NCBI RefSeq assembly: GCF_001659605.2
Contig: NC_035177.2
Location: 31,636,136 to 31,700,135 of the forward strand
DNA from: Manihot esculenta
Lineage: Eukaryota > Streptophyta > Magnoliopsida > Malpighiales > Euphorbiaceae
Length of the DNA: 64,000 bases
Direction: 5' to 3'
The notes under the pieces were generated by a model. The model did no database searches and had not been told where the DNA came from. It worked only from the letters and a program-made list of their open reading frames with translations. Position numbers and translations under genes: made by a program. Numbering within the stretch: the first letter of the stretch is position 1; every line of letters begins with the position of its first letter. Positions 23,320 to 36,779 of the stretch are shown here, in pieces.

Positions 23320-25504
23320 CTACTGGTAGTAGTCATTGGTATCATGCCCGTGAGTGCGGTTATACTGGCAGTATTTGTCAGGGTCTCTCCGGTTTGCTTC
23401 TGCCTTTATAGGCTTTGGCCATTGAAGGAACTCTTTATCTTGTACTACTACGAGCACTTCGGCTCTGGAAGCATTAAAGGGGGTTATTATCTCCGGGATC
23501 CGAGGTAGGTATGGTCTGTGCTCTCTCCTATCCCAGGGCTGTCTGTACACCTCGGGTCCTTTATTGTGCCTTCTTTCTTGTTTGTCCAACCTCCTTTCTT
23601 CCAGAGCCTTCCCCCTATTTGCAGCTTCTCTAGCAAACCTGCTAGTTGTTAAGGCATTGTCTTGTCTTATATATTTTTCTGCTCTCTTCATCAACTCCGC
23701 CAGCGAGGTGGGGAGCTTTCTGCACAACGAGCCAAAGAACTCAAGGGAGGTGATCCCTTTCTGCATGGCTTCTACAGCTCGATTTTCATCTAGATCGGGA
23801 ATCTGCAGGGCTTCCGTGTTGAAGCGGGCTACGTATTCTCTCAAAGACTCATTCTTCCTCTGTCTGATAGTCTCCAAGTAACTGGTCTTCCTATCAGTTG
23901 GCATTCCTGCTATGAACCGGCTGATGAAAACTAGCGAGGTCTTCGAAACTTCTTATGCTCCAAGCCTCCAAGCTATTGAACCAAGCCCTCGCTGGTCCCG
24001 TGAGTGTTGTAGGGAATACCTTGCACATCAAGGCATCCGATAAGGTCTGCAGCTCCATAAAAGTCTTATAGTTAAGGACATGTTCCCTCGGATTTCCTGC
24101 TCCGTCATATGTTGCTATGGGTGGCATCATGAATTTCTTTGGGATGGTCTCCTGTTGAACCCATCCCAAGAAAGGTGAAGATGTGGGAAAAAGGATCTGG
24201 CTGTGGTCCTTCGCCCCCAACTCAGCCAGGAGCTGCTCTCTCATCTTTCGCAGTTTTTGTGCCTTCTTTCTTGTTTGTCCGACCTCCTTTCTTCCAGAGC
24301 CTTCCCCCTATTTGCAGCTTCTCTAGCAAACCTGCTAGTTGTTAAGGCATCGTCTTGCCTTATATATTTTTCTGCTCTCTTCATCAGCTCCGCCAGCGAG
24401 GTGGGGAGCTTTCTGCACAACGAGCCAAAGAACTCAGGGGAGGTGGTCCCCTTCTACATGGCTTCTACAGCTCGATTTTCATCTAGATCGGGAATCTGCA
24501 GGGCTTCCGTGTTGAAGCGGGCTACGTATTCTCTCAAAGACTCATTCTTCCTCTGTCTGACAGTCTCCAAGTAACTGGTCTTCCTATCAGCTGGCATTTC
24601 TGCTATGAACCGGCTGATGAAAACGCTAGCGAGGTCTTTGAAACTTCTTATGCTCTAAGCCTCCAAGCTATTGAACCAAGCCCTCGCTGGTCCTGTGAGT
24701 GTTGTAGGGAATACCTTGCACATCAAGGCATTCGATAAGGTCTGCAGCTCCATAAAAGTCTTATAGTTAAGGACATGTTCCCTCGAATTTCCTGCTCCGT
24801 CATATGTTGCCATGGGTGACATTATGAATTTCTTTGGGATGGTCTCCTGTTGAACCCATCCCGAGAAAGGTGAAGATGTGGGCAAAAGGATCTGGCTATG
24901 GTCCTTCGCCCCCAACTCAGCCAGGAGCTGCTATCTCATCTTTCGCAGTTTTTGATCTACATCTTCTTCTTCTTGCATGGGCCTCTTCTCCATACGATGC
25001 CCCTCTCTCCATTCTTCACTCTCCGTCCTTTTGGCTGTCCCGACAAGGTAGCTCTCTGCCTCATCATTTTCTATGAGTTCTATCACCCTTCTTCCATGAG
25101 TTCTAGCCACCGGCTCTTCCTTTCTACCGACCCCTCTACCTCTCTCTCCAGTTTCTCTGCTGCTCTGTTGGGGGATTGGGTGGTTAAAGGTGGGGCTGAG
25201 GTTTATTGGTTTGGATCCCTTCCGCCACAGGCAACACATTCAATAGGGTGTTGAGGCCCCTCTGCTGCATTATTTGCTCCAACCAGTGGGCAGTATTCTG
25301 TAATTGGAGGGCCATGGTCTGAAGGTCTTGTTTAGATAGGGTGGCTCCGGATATGTTCCCCGTCGAGCTCGGCGAGGGATTGAAAAGCATTGGTGGTTGG
25401 TTAATGGGGGTTGTGGGGTAGGAAAGAGAGAACTGTTGCCCTTCCTGGACAGAACTCAGGTCATTTGGGGTGTTAACAGTGTGGTTTTCATTGTGGTTTG
25501 CCAT
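23320..25504 (-). pseudogene. gag of the Tat element, with an internal tandem duplication
   Basis: The start ATG is at 25502-25504 (MANHNENHTVN...), about 60 bases after the primer-binding-site-like motif. The capsid region reads PIATYDGAGNPREHVLNYK and LTGPARAWFNSLE, followed by LREYVARFNTEA. The C-terminal zinc knuckle reads YCQYNRTHGHDTNDYYQ, where the usual His and last Cys are replaced. There is a frame change near 25190-25240 and a TAG near 24930 that is GAG in the other copy. About 693 bp of gag is present twice, so capsid sequences repeat at 23894-24244 and 24655-24915. Confidence 0.85.
23566..24951. repeat. Tandem duplication of 693 bp in gag
   Basis: Copy 1 is about 23566-24258 and copy 2 about 24259-24951. 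The phrase GTGCCTTCTTTCTTGTTTG begins at 23566 and again 693 bp later. Both copies end in CATCTTTCGCAGTTTTT. A few percent of bases differ. The duplication shifts the gag protein and is absent from the normal element layout. Confidence 0.9.
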
Positions 25505-25564
25505 TGAGGATCTTAGTGGGTTTTACAGGAAAGGAAACTCCGGTGATGAGAAGACCTCCTTCGT

Positions 25565-25582
25565 TTCCCACAGACGGCGCCA
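25565..25582 (-). other. Primer-binding-site-like motif of the Tat element
   Basis: On the minus strand the motif reads TGGCGCCGTCTGTGGGAA, starting five bases inside the LTR end at 25588. This motif at this position is common in plant Ty3/gypsy elements, where a tRNA 3' end primes reverse transcription. The tRNA was not identified here. Confidence 0.65.
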
Positions 25583-25908
25583 ATTGATGTTCTGAGATTT
25601 AAAGAATAGGGTTTATAATATGAGTAAAACTTTTTTCCTTTTTTGAGAAAGGTGTGCCTCCTCTTTTATCCTTTTTCCTTTTGTTTGCTAATGACGTATA
25701 ACGAACTCTTAGTGTAATACCCGGCTAGATTTCGGCATCGGAATCCCTACCTTCCGGCGGAATCTCCGTTGGAATCTGGAATTTTTTAAGATGCCAGAAG
25801 TTTCTAGAGGGGTAAAATGTGTTTTCTAAAATGTTTTTACTGATTTCATGGTTTTAAAGGGAAATGAATTGAGTTTTGAAAAGAAAAGATCAGGGAGGCG
25901 TTTGCCAG

Positions 25909-26072
25909 GTTTGGCCGCCGAAAGTGAAGTTCGGCCGCCGAACATGGAAAGGCTTCGGGAGCGCCTTTGGCCTCCGAAAGTCTTGTTTGAACGAGCCAAG
26001 GTTCGGCCGCCGAAAGTCAAGTTCGGCCGCCGAACATGCATGAGTTTAGGGGGCACGTTAGGCTGCCGAAGG
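25909..26072. repeat. Cluster of TTCGGCCGCCGAA near-palindromes, upstream of the unit H TATA box
   Basis: Within 165 bp there are at least three exact TTCGGCCGCCGAA copies and several degenerate ones (TTTGGCCGCCGAA, TTTGGCCTCCGAA, TTAGGCTGCCGAA). The motif contains GCCGCC on one strand, the core of the GCC box bound by ERF-type transcription factors. Equivalent clusters stand upstream of the TATA box in the other units. Confidence 0.8.
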
Positions 26073-26089
26073 TCTCTGACCAGGCCACC

Positions 26090-26096
26090 TATAAAG
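26090..26096 (+). promoter_or_regulatory. TATA box of unit H
   Basis: TATAAAG in the conserved phrase CCACCTATAAAGGGCCC, about 380 bp into the unit and directly after the near-palindrome cluster. Confidence 0.6.
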
Positions 26097-26324
26097 GGCC
26101 CTCAGATCGGAAATGAGCGAGTTTTCTCCCCATTCTTGAGCTCAGGTGAGTTCTTGTGCTCCTTTGGTCATTTTTATGCTTTTTCTACCCATCCCTCAAA
26201 GTTTTCATGAGATCTACCCTCGTTTTGAAGTTTTAAAGCTTAGATCGAAGTTTTGGGAGCTTGGAGCTTTTGGGGCTTGGATTCTCCACACCTCCGAGTT
26301 AGAGATCACGCAACCCTCGATCTT

Positions 26325-26336
26325 CAAGAGGTAAGT
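26325..26336 (+). promoter_or_regulatory. Conserved 5' splice-site-like sequence in unit H
   Basis: CAAGAGGTAAGT, about 235 bp after the TATA box, identical in sequence and spacing to unit E. Confidence 0.45.
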
Positions 26337-27344
26337 GTGGATCTATGCTTTCTTTTACATTTCATGAAGTTTTAAGTAAGTTTTAAGAGGTTTTGTTGGT
26401 TGAGTATGGGTAGATATGCATGTTAGGCTTTATGTGGGTTTTTATGCAAATGTATGTTTATATTTGTTTATGTGATGATATGTAGGAGGTTTAAGCTAGT
26501 CTATGCATGTGGGAGTGAGTATGCATGATGGGGAGAGAGTATGTGAGGATTTGGGTTGTTTTGATGGTTTTGGCCTATGTGGGTCATAAGCTATCTATGT
26601 ATGTCTTGATGTTGTTTTTGGAGTTTAATCAAGCTATTAAGCTCCTTTGTGCATGGTTAAGGGTTTATGCATGTTTTGGTAAGGTTGGGTGCTTGTGTTG
26701 GGGTGTTTGAAAGGTTTGGGAGGCTTGAATGCATGAGAAGCTGAGTTCTGCCCTTCTGGGAAGAACTCAGGTTCGGCCGCCGAAGGTGGTTTCGGCCGCT
26801 GAACCTGCCTTTGGATGCATGGTTTGGCCGCCTAACCTTGCCCCCGAAAGTTGAGTTTTGGCTCAAAAGCAGACTTTCGGCTGCCGAAGGTGCCCGAGTT
26901 TCGTCTCTGGAGAGAGGGTTCGGTCGCCAAAGGTGCCGCCGAAAGTGCCCTGTCCAGCCTTTTCAAGGTTGTTTTCTATGCATGTTTAAGTGATGTTTTA
27001 GAGGGTTTTTGGGGAGTTGTTTATGAGTTGTTTAGAGTGTGTTGGCACCTCATTCGAGTCCACCTGTGTAGGATCGGACCCGAGGGATCGAGGAGGCCAT
27101 CAGTGTTAGCAGTTGCAGAGTCAGTCAGCGTCTGCCAGAGGTGAGTAGAACTAAACTTAATCTTTTATTTTACGAAATAAATTGCCTAAAGCATGTTCAT
27201 GCATCATGTTTATATGTAATAGGTTGATTGCACTAAGTACACGAATATGACGCATTGCATTATTTACTGTTGATGATGTGGATGGACCAAGGCGACCCCA
27301 ATAGCCCTAGAGAGGTTGAAAGACCTGGCCGGGCTAGGCATATT

Positions 27345-27475
27345 GAAAGTCCTGTGTGAGCCCTTTGAGAGCCGGGCAACTGTATGCGAAAGTCCTGTGC
27401 GAGCTCCTTCGTGGGCCGGGCAACTGTATGTGAAAGTCCTGTGTGAGCTCTCTGTGGGTCGGGCATTATGAGGGA
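27345..27475. repeat. Three tandem copies of a 43-44-bp unit
   Basis: GAAAGTCCTGTG starts at 27345, 27388 and 27432. Each unit continues with GAGC...GGGCCGGGCAACTGTATG, with small differences. Units A-F have other short repeats at the same relative place, so this is a fast-changing zone of the family. Confidence 0.85.
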
Positions 27476-28592
27476 GTTTTGGTGGTCATGTCCGTCTGTT
27501 ATGTGGAATGTTTGTGCTGTGACGCATTTCATGAAAGCATGTAATTAATGAACTGTTTTCTTTGTTTCTACTCACTGGGCTTTTTAGCTCACCCCTCTCC
27601 CCTAACCCCAGTGTTGCAGGTTTGAGGACGTCCGGGAAGTCTCAAGAGTTAAGGCTTTGCTTTTGTAATAGTATTAGCTTAGTACTTTTAGTGTGGACAT
27701 GTATTAGGAATTGATATAATGATTTGTAAGAGAATGTAATGTAAAGTATAGTAGAGTTATGTTTATGGAATAGTACTGTGCTTGGCCCTAAGACTTGGTT
27801 AGTCCCTGTTTAATACATGATGTATGTATGGTTTATTGTTGAGTTGAGTTTGAACTAATCTTGTGGCATGTGTTGTTTACCACGCTCTGGTAATGGATGA
27901 GGACCCTAGTGGAGGTCTTGTGTTTGTGTTTGTGGTTTGATGCATGCACAGGTTAGGTTCTAGTTCTTTGGATGTGACTCCGGCTTGATGTATGTTATGT
28001 TGACCCAACTAGAGTTTTGATGAGGGCTCTAGTAGGGGGTTTCTTTATGTTCAGTTATGTTGCATACATGTCAGGCTCAGAATATACATCATATGTTTTA
28101 GTTTTTATGTTAAAGTTTTGATCATGTATGGGATTTGACCAGGAGATAGGAGGTATATTTGGCTTGCTACGGGTCCCGGCGGCCTTAAGCCGATCTGGAT
28201 CCTAGCGCCTGTGGCGGTTCGGGCCGTTACAGAGGGGTACCGGTTTCCGGGCTGTTACACTTAGCTATAGTGCCACCCATCTTGTCACGAGGGCCTATAC
28301 GTACGGATATTTCAGAATTTCCTTCTGTGTCAGGCGGCCATTTAATTCCCTCGATACGCATGCAGGCAGGGCTGCGAAATGACTGGACCTGTGAATTCTC
28401 ATCATGTCACATCTCCGGGCTGGATTTCTCTCCACTAGACTCAGGCTCGTACATGACCCGGCCTGCTTGGCATGCTCGGGTCAGGGCTAAAATGATGATC
28501 CGGCTGCTCAGAGAAGGCTTCCAGGGCTTTGGGTTAGCATTATCTCCTCGGACCCAGCCTTTCTCCAGAGTGGTGAAACCCGACGATTATCA

Positions 28593-29392
28593 CCTATGTT
28601 ATAAAATATTTTCTAATTAATTACTAATTTTATTATTTTCGTAGTTCTAAATTAGTTTAACCTACGCACTCGCAGATTTAGTCTTGATAGTAAGTGCATC
28701 TGAATACTTCTGAGAAATTTTAAATTCTACTATCCTAATTCCTAATTTCTAGTTAAAAAAAAAATTAATTTAACATATATGCCGTATAATTAATATATTT
28801 TTATATAATTATATATACTTATATATAAAAAAAATTTCTATTCTATATTAATTAATAATAGAAACCAATTCGATTTGGATCCTCTTCCTATATATTCTTT
28901 TCATTATTATTATTATTATTATTTTAATTTGGAAGATGTGGGTCTCCAACAAGATATTGGAATTTTCATATATTTGTTTTTTAACATTAAATTAATAAAA
29001 ATTGGCCCCACTTTAGACTAACAAATTATTAAACTAATAAAAATAATATTTAAATGACTAAATCTTTAAATATATGGAAACTTATTAAACGTATATTACA
29101 GAACAGCTCAAATAGTCTCCCAATTTTAGTTTATAGTTGTAAGTCAAGTTGTTTTTTTCCATTTCTATCTCAGAGAATAATCCAAAAGATAATCTTATTA
29201 GTTAGTATCCACAAAAATCTAAAAGATAAAATTATATTTTAATTTTTTTTTATTTCGAAAAAATACAAAATCGAGCACAATTGAGCATTCTCCAGTTGAA
29301 AAGCGGAGTCCAAACAGCGGAGTCCAAACACTAGATGTCCCCTTCTTCAATCTTCATTCCATTACAGCAATCAAGCTAGTCATCTACCAACC
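28593..29392. other. AT-rich intergenic DNA and CYP724 promoter region
   Basis: The composition falls sharply to AT-rich at the end of the Tat element. There is an (ATT)7 microsatellite at 28903-28923, and a 14-bp direct repeat GCGGAGTCCAAACA about 80 bp before the P450 start codon. No gene is seen. A promoter must lie here, but no TATA box could be singled out from the AT-rich sequence. Confidence 0.6.
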
Positions 29393-32116
<2,724 letters not shown>

Positions 32117-32885
32117 CTACCTGCAAAAAAGAACAAAATGGATTAGTTGGTTAAGAATTTGAAATGTAGCAAGAGGGAATTCTCAATAATACATTGCTGG
32201 TGTTAGCTAGCCAGTAATTCAGGACAACTTTCAATAGAATTTTTATTCTTATTTTTTACAATTTTGACTATGAGCTCCTTTATTTTATATTTATTAAAAA
32301 TAAAATTAACACTGTTATATATAAATTAATAAAATAATACAAAATAAATTATTTTATTAAAAAATAATTTTCATATAAAATATTTTGAACAAAAATATAA
32401 ATCTTGAAGGCCTAGACCTAAGCTAATATTTTCCTATTTTTATCAAAATTGATTTTCTTATTTAAGCTGTTTGAAATACAATTAATTCAAAATTTAATTA
32501 ATTATATTATTGAGTTAATTAATTTAAAAATCGCTAAATTAATTGTATTATGAAAATTTTAATTTCCATCTATTGAAGCAGCCCACCACACTTCACCCAG
32601 TCCTGCCCACTGGCCAAATCAAACTCAGGACCGGACCATTCAACCAATTTCAATTTCTGAACTGGATTAATACTGACTGATTCAAATCAAAATTAATTCA
32701 ACTTAAAATTTTGGGTAATTTTTATTTAAGATCACTCGATTTTTAATATATTTTTATTTTAATCACTTAATTTTAATTTATTTTTTAAAACTCCTTAAAT
32801 TTCAATTAAACTTTCATTAAATTCCTTTTTACTTATAATTTACATATTTTCAAATTAATATAAATTAAAAAAAAATCTCACTTCT
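32117..32885. other. P450 3' region and intergenic DNA
   Basis: The 3' untranslated region presumably ends in the first few hundred bases. The rest is AT-rich. From about 32580 it is the left arm of the older inverted repeat that surrounds the CACTA element. Confidence 0.5.
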
Positions 32886-35110
32886 CACTACAAGAAAGTT
32901 GTGATTTACCAACGGATTTTACTAACGGATGAAAATCCGTTAGTAATTTTAACAGATTTACTAACGGATTTAAAAATCCGTTGGTAAATCTTAATATAAA
33001 AAATTTTATGTAAAAATTTATCAACGGATTTAAAATCCGTTGGTAAACCGTTAGTAATACTAATGGATTACTAACCGATTACTAACGGATTACTAACCGA
33101 TGAATATCCGTTAGTAATTTCAATAAATTTACTAACGAATTTGAAAATCCGTTGGTAAATTTTTATATAAAATTTTATATAAAAATTTACCAACGGATTT
33201 GAAATCCGTCGGTAAACCGTTAGTAATACTAACAGATTAATAATGGATAAATATCCGTTAGTAATACCAACGGATTTACTAACAGATTTGAAAATCCGTT
33301 AGTAATTTTTGGAGGGAAAAAGCCCGCTTTTTTTTTTCAGAATTTACTAACGGATTTGAAAATCCATTAATAATTTTTGGAGGGAAAAAGCCCGCTTTTT
33401 TTTTCCAGAATTTACTAACAGATTTGAATCCGTCAGTAAATCCGTTAGTGATCTACTTTTATAAATATAATACCAATTTTTCTCCTTTTATCATTCATTC
33501 ATTTTATCATTTTTACTTTTTCCATTTTCTTTCCCTTTCCCTCATTTTCTTTCTTTTTCTATTACTTTCCTTCATTTCACTTTCTTATCTCATTTTTTTT
33601 TCTATTATTTTCCTTTCATTTCTTATCCTTTCATTTCTTATCCTTTTTTATCTCATTCTCTTCCCTCTTCAATTATTTTCTTTATTTTCTTCCATAATTT
33701 TCCTTTCACTTTCTCTATTTTCTTTCCATTATTTTCTTCCTTTTCTTCTCTTATTCTTAATTTTCTCTATAATTATCATTCATATTATTTCCTCTCATAT
33801 TATTTTCTTCTATCATTTTCTTTTTATCTATACTTTTTCTATTATTTTCTTCTCTAATCATTTCCTCTTTTTTTCTCATTTTTCTATCATCTTTTTACTC
33901 TACTCTCATTCTTCCTTCTTTTTCATAATTTTTATTTTTCTATCATTTTTTTCTTTTCTCTTTTTTCTTTCTTTTTCTTTTTTATCATTTTCTCTCATCT
34001 ACTTTTCTCTTATTTCTACTTTCTATATATTTCTAATAAATATTGGACATAAATTACAAATTTAATAACAATAATAATATAATTTTAAATCTTATTGAAT
34101 TAATAAAAAATAATATTAATAATGAAATTTATTATTTAATTGAAATAAAAAATAAAAATAATATTAATAATGAAATTTATTATTTAATTGAAATAATAAT
34201 TATTTTAAAAGTATTTAAATTTTTAATAGATTTACTAACGGATTTACCAACGGATTTAAAATCGGTTAATAAATTATTTTTCTCTCAATTTACTAACGGA
34301 TTTAAAATCCGTTAGTATTACTAACGGAAATTCCGTTAATAAATCCATTAGTAATACTAACGGACTTCAAAGCCGTTGGCAAAAATAACGAGCTTTTTAA
34401 CAACGGATCATAATCCGTTAGTAATCCATTGGTAATTCATTTACCAACGGATTTTTACAGGCTTACCAATGGAAAAATCCGTTGGTAATCCTGAAAATTT
34501 TTATAGTGTCTATTGTTTATTTTATATTTTTATTCTTCCTTTATCTATAAAAAAAACTACATATTTTCTCTTTTTTTCTTCTTCTAAATTTAAAGTTACC
34601 TAAAATTATTATAGCTATCTATAACAAAAAATTAAAAAAAATTAAATTTAGAATAGAATAATAATTATATATAATTAATTTTGTTATAAATATGTATAAA
34701 ATTATGTTAAAAAACTTATTCATTAATATTTAAAATAAAATTGTATCTAATTAATATTTTTATTATTAATAAATTTTTTTATTGTGATTCAAAAATAAAA
34801 TATATTAATTAAATTATTAAAATAAAATAATAAATAATTGATAAATTGTATGAGTAAATACATAAAAAAATAAAAATAAAACAAAAGAGTGAATAGATAA
34901 AATAAAAATGGAAAATGAATAATAAAAAAGAGAAAAATATATATTTTTTTTAGTTATGTTAATCTGAAAATCTACACTAATAGGTAAAAAAGAGTTTTAA
35001 TGAAAATAAATTAAAATTTGAGGAGTTTTAAGAAAAAAAATTAAAATTGAGTGATTAAATTTAAAATAAATAAAAATTGTGATTTTGAATGAAAATTATT
35101 TAAAAAAAAT
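32722..35110. repeat. Diverged inverted repeat flanking the CACTA element
   Basis: The left arm, about 32722-32846 (GATCACTCGATTTTTAAT..., AAAACTCCTTAAATTTCAAT...), matches the reverse complement of about 34969-35105 (ATTGAGTGATTAAA..., GGAGTTTTAAG...) with many changes. Weaker inverted similarity seems to extend outward to about 32590 and 35460. It looks like an old transposon with long inverted ends or a folded-back MITE, into which the CACTA element later jumped. No target duplication was identified. Confidence 0.5.
32886..34508. mobile_element. Non-autonomous CACTA (En/Spm-type) transposon
   Basis: 1,623 bp, starting CACTACAAGAAAGTTG and ending with the reverse complement of CACTATAAAAATTTTC. 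The target duplication is TCT at 32883-32885 and 34509-34511, the 3-bp size expected for CACTA elements. Both ends carry many inverted and direct copies of ACTAACGGATTT / AAATCCGTTAGTAA, the subterminal repeats to which such transposases bind. The core has a pyrimidine-rich stretch (about 33,480-34,020) and an AT-rich stretch. No transposase is encoded, so it needs an enzyme from elsewhere. Confidence 0.93.
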
Positions 35111-36323
35111 CATTTTTAAAAAAAATTATATTAATTAATTTGGTTCTTTTTAATTTTTATATATAAAAATATGTTTTTTAAATTTGTAAATTTTTATAAT
35201 AAATTTATATATTTTAATGTGAAAGATATTAGTATTGTTGTATTTTTAAAAATTCAATTTGGGTCAAATTGTAATTGAAATTAAATCGTTTTGAACTGTA
35301 AGTAATTTTGAATCAAAATCGTATTCGACCTGAAATCATTCAAAATCAGAATCGGCTTGATTTATATCCGTTTTGGACAAAAATGCTTTTCGAATCGATT
35401 ATTCCAACCCAAAACTGGTCGGAACTGGCTGGCCCATGGCCGTGAAGACTTCATTGCTGGATATCCAAATGGAAGGCCTCTAAATTCAAATAATTACTAT
35501 ATATTAAGTTCCTACATTTTAATAAAATTAATTATTTAATTGTATATTTAAAAATTAATTAATTAATTTTCATTTTTTAATTAAAAAAATATGATAAACT
35601 AATAATTGATCATTTGATAAAATTTAACAAACAAATATTTTTTACAATTATTTATAATTTATAGTAAAACGTTATGATAAATTATCAATCATATTGATTT
35701 TAATTATAATTTTCCAAATAAAATCATACACTAAAAAACTATATTGGTGTTTTATAAAAAACTATATAAAAAAAAGGCTATTTTCATATTTTAATGATCA
35801 ATAAATTATAATTAGAATATAATTATATAATTTATTGTATTATATAATTTGTTAAATTAATATAAATTATGAAAAAATTGAATTAAAATATTTTAATACA
35901 TTTGATTATATTTATATTTTAACTTATTTACATATACTTAATATTTTAATTAATTTATAATTGTAAATATTAATGTAGCGAAAAAAAATTTATGAATATA
36001 ATAAAATATTTTGAATTTAAAAGTAATTGTGTTATAATAGTGTATCTTAATATTCGAGATCATTAGATTTTATAAGATAGGTCGGTTATCATATATTTTG
36101 AAAAATTTAACTAGTATAGTAAATATGAAATTTTGTAATTATAAATATAATGAAATTTTATTGAATTATATTATCTAACGATACATTTTCATGATTTGTA
36201 TAATTGAGAGGGTAGATTTTGATAAAAATAGAGACTTATGGCGTTCAAAATTTTATTTTATGGGTGGAATGAAATATTATATAATCAGACCTTTGTCATA
36301 TTACCCTACTTTCGAGTGCCAAC
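34509..36323. other. AT-rich intergenic DNA
   Basis: No gene is seen. It includes the right arm of the inverted repeat (to about 35,460) and then featureless A/T-rich sequence. Confidence 0.6.
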
Positions 36324-36779
36324 TAGGGGTGAGCATTCGGTCGGTTCGGTTTAAAATCGAACCGAACCGAATAAACCAAAAATCAAAATTTTAGTGTTTA
36401 TAAAAATCGAACCGAATCGATTTTGGTCAGAAATCAAATCGAACTGAACAGATCTGATTCGGTTTGATCGGTTTCAACTTTTAATAATTTTTTTACTTTT
36501 TACACTTTATTTGTAATATTTTAAAATTTAATTAAAATATTTTAATTTTAATATGATTTAATTTCTCTATATTATTGAAAAAATATATTATTATCACTAA
36601 TCGATTTGGTTTGTTTTTTTCAGTTTTTTTCTAATTAAAATCGAACCGAACTAAAATAATCGAAATTTCTGAAATTAAAAACCGAATCAAATTGAAATAT
36701 ATAAAAAATCAAACTAAATTTTTAAATCAATTCGATTCAATTAATTTTTTCAATTTAAAGCGATTATTGTTGACAGCTA
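36324..36779. mobile_element. hAT-like MITE, degraded
   Basis: It begins TAGGGGTGAGCA, a common end of plant hAT-type MITEs, and ends TGTTGACAGCTA, a decayed inverted copy. The body has the mirrored GGTTCGGTTT/AAAATCGAACCGAACC phrases typical of such elements. The flanks GTGCCAAC (36316-36323) and GTGCCTGA (36780-36787) agree in five of eight bases. Confidence 0.45.

Larger units (their letters stand above)
25713..28259 (+). mobile_element. Solo-LTR-like unit H, inserted in the Tat 5' LTR
   Basis: Complete plus-oriented unit of 2,547 bp from TGTAATACCCGG (25713) to GGGCTGTTACA (ending 28259). The exact target duplication is CTTAG at 25708-25712 and 28260-28264. The terminal sequence is doubled: GGGCCGTTACA ends at 28231 and GGGCTGTTACA at 28259. 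The TATA box is at 26090-26096 and the splice-donor-like site at 26325-26336. Near-palindromes are at 25930-25942, 26002-26014, 26022-26034 and 26772-26784. No coding sequence. Confidence 0.9.
5766..28592 (-). mobile_element. Ty3/gypsy Tat-lineage LTR retrotransposon, decayed, split by several insertions
   Basis: The element reads on the minus strand. In that direction it shows the 5' LTR (28592 to 25588), a primer-binding-site-like motif, gag, protease, reverse transcriptase, RNase H, a second archaeal-type RNase H, integrase, a long 3' noncoding part with a tandem array and an antisense ORF, then the edge of the 3' LTR (5798). Two RNase H domains, an extra antisense ORF and 3' tandem repeats are features of the Tat lineage. 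With insertions D and E removed the internal part is about 11.5 kb. Every coding part has stops or frameshifts, so it is not autonomous. The right target-site candidate is CCTAT (28593-28597); the left one is outside the window. Confidence 0.85.
25588..28592 (-). repeat. Tat 5' LTR, split by unit H
   Basis: In plus-strand reading the LTR runs from TGTTCTGAG (25588) to TTATCA (ending 28592). Without unit H it is about 453 bp. Its outer end matches 5766-5798. The inner border lies next to the primer-binding-site motif. The part 28260-28592 includes degraded GC-rich sequence unlike the AT-rich host DNA that follows. Confidence 0.7.

Noticed and set aside
23564..24574. Plus-strand frames in the gag region
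   Set aside because: They are shadows of the minus-strand gag coding sequence, repeated because of the 693-bp duplication.
33424..34065. A 213-residue open frame rich in Phe, Leu, Ile and Ser in the CACTA core
   Set aside because: It comes from the pyrimidine-rich tract (TTC/CTT/ATT codons), has no domain, and stop codons are rare there by composition alone.
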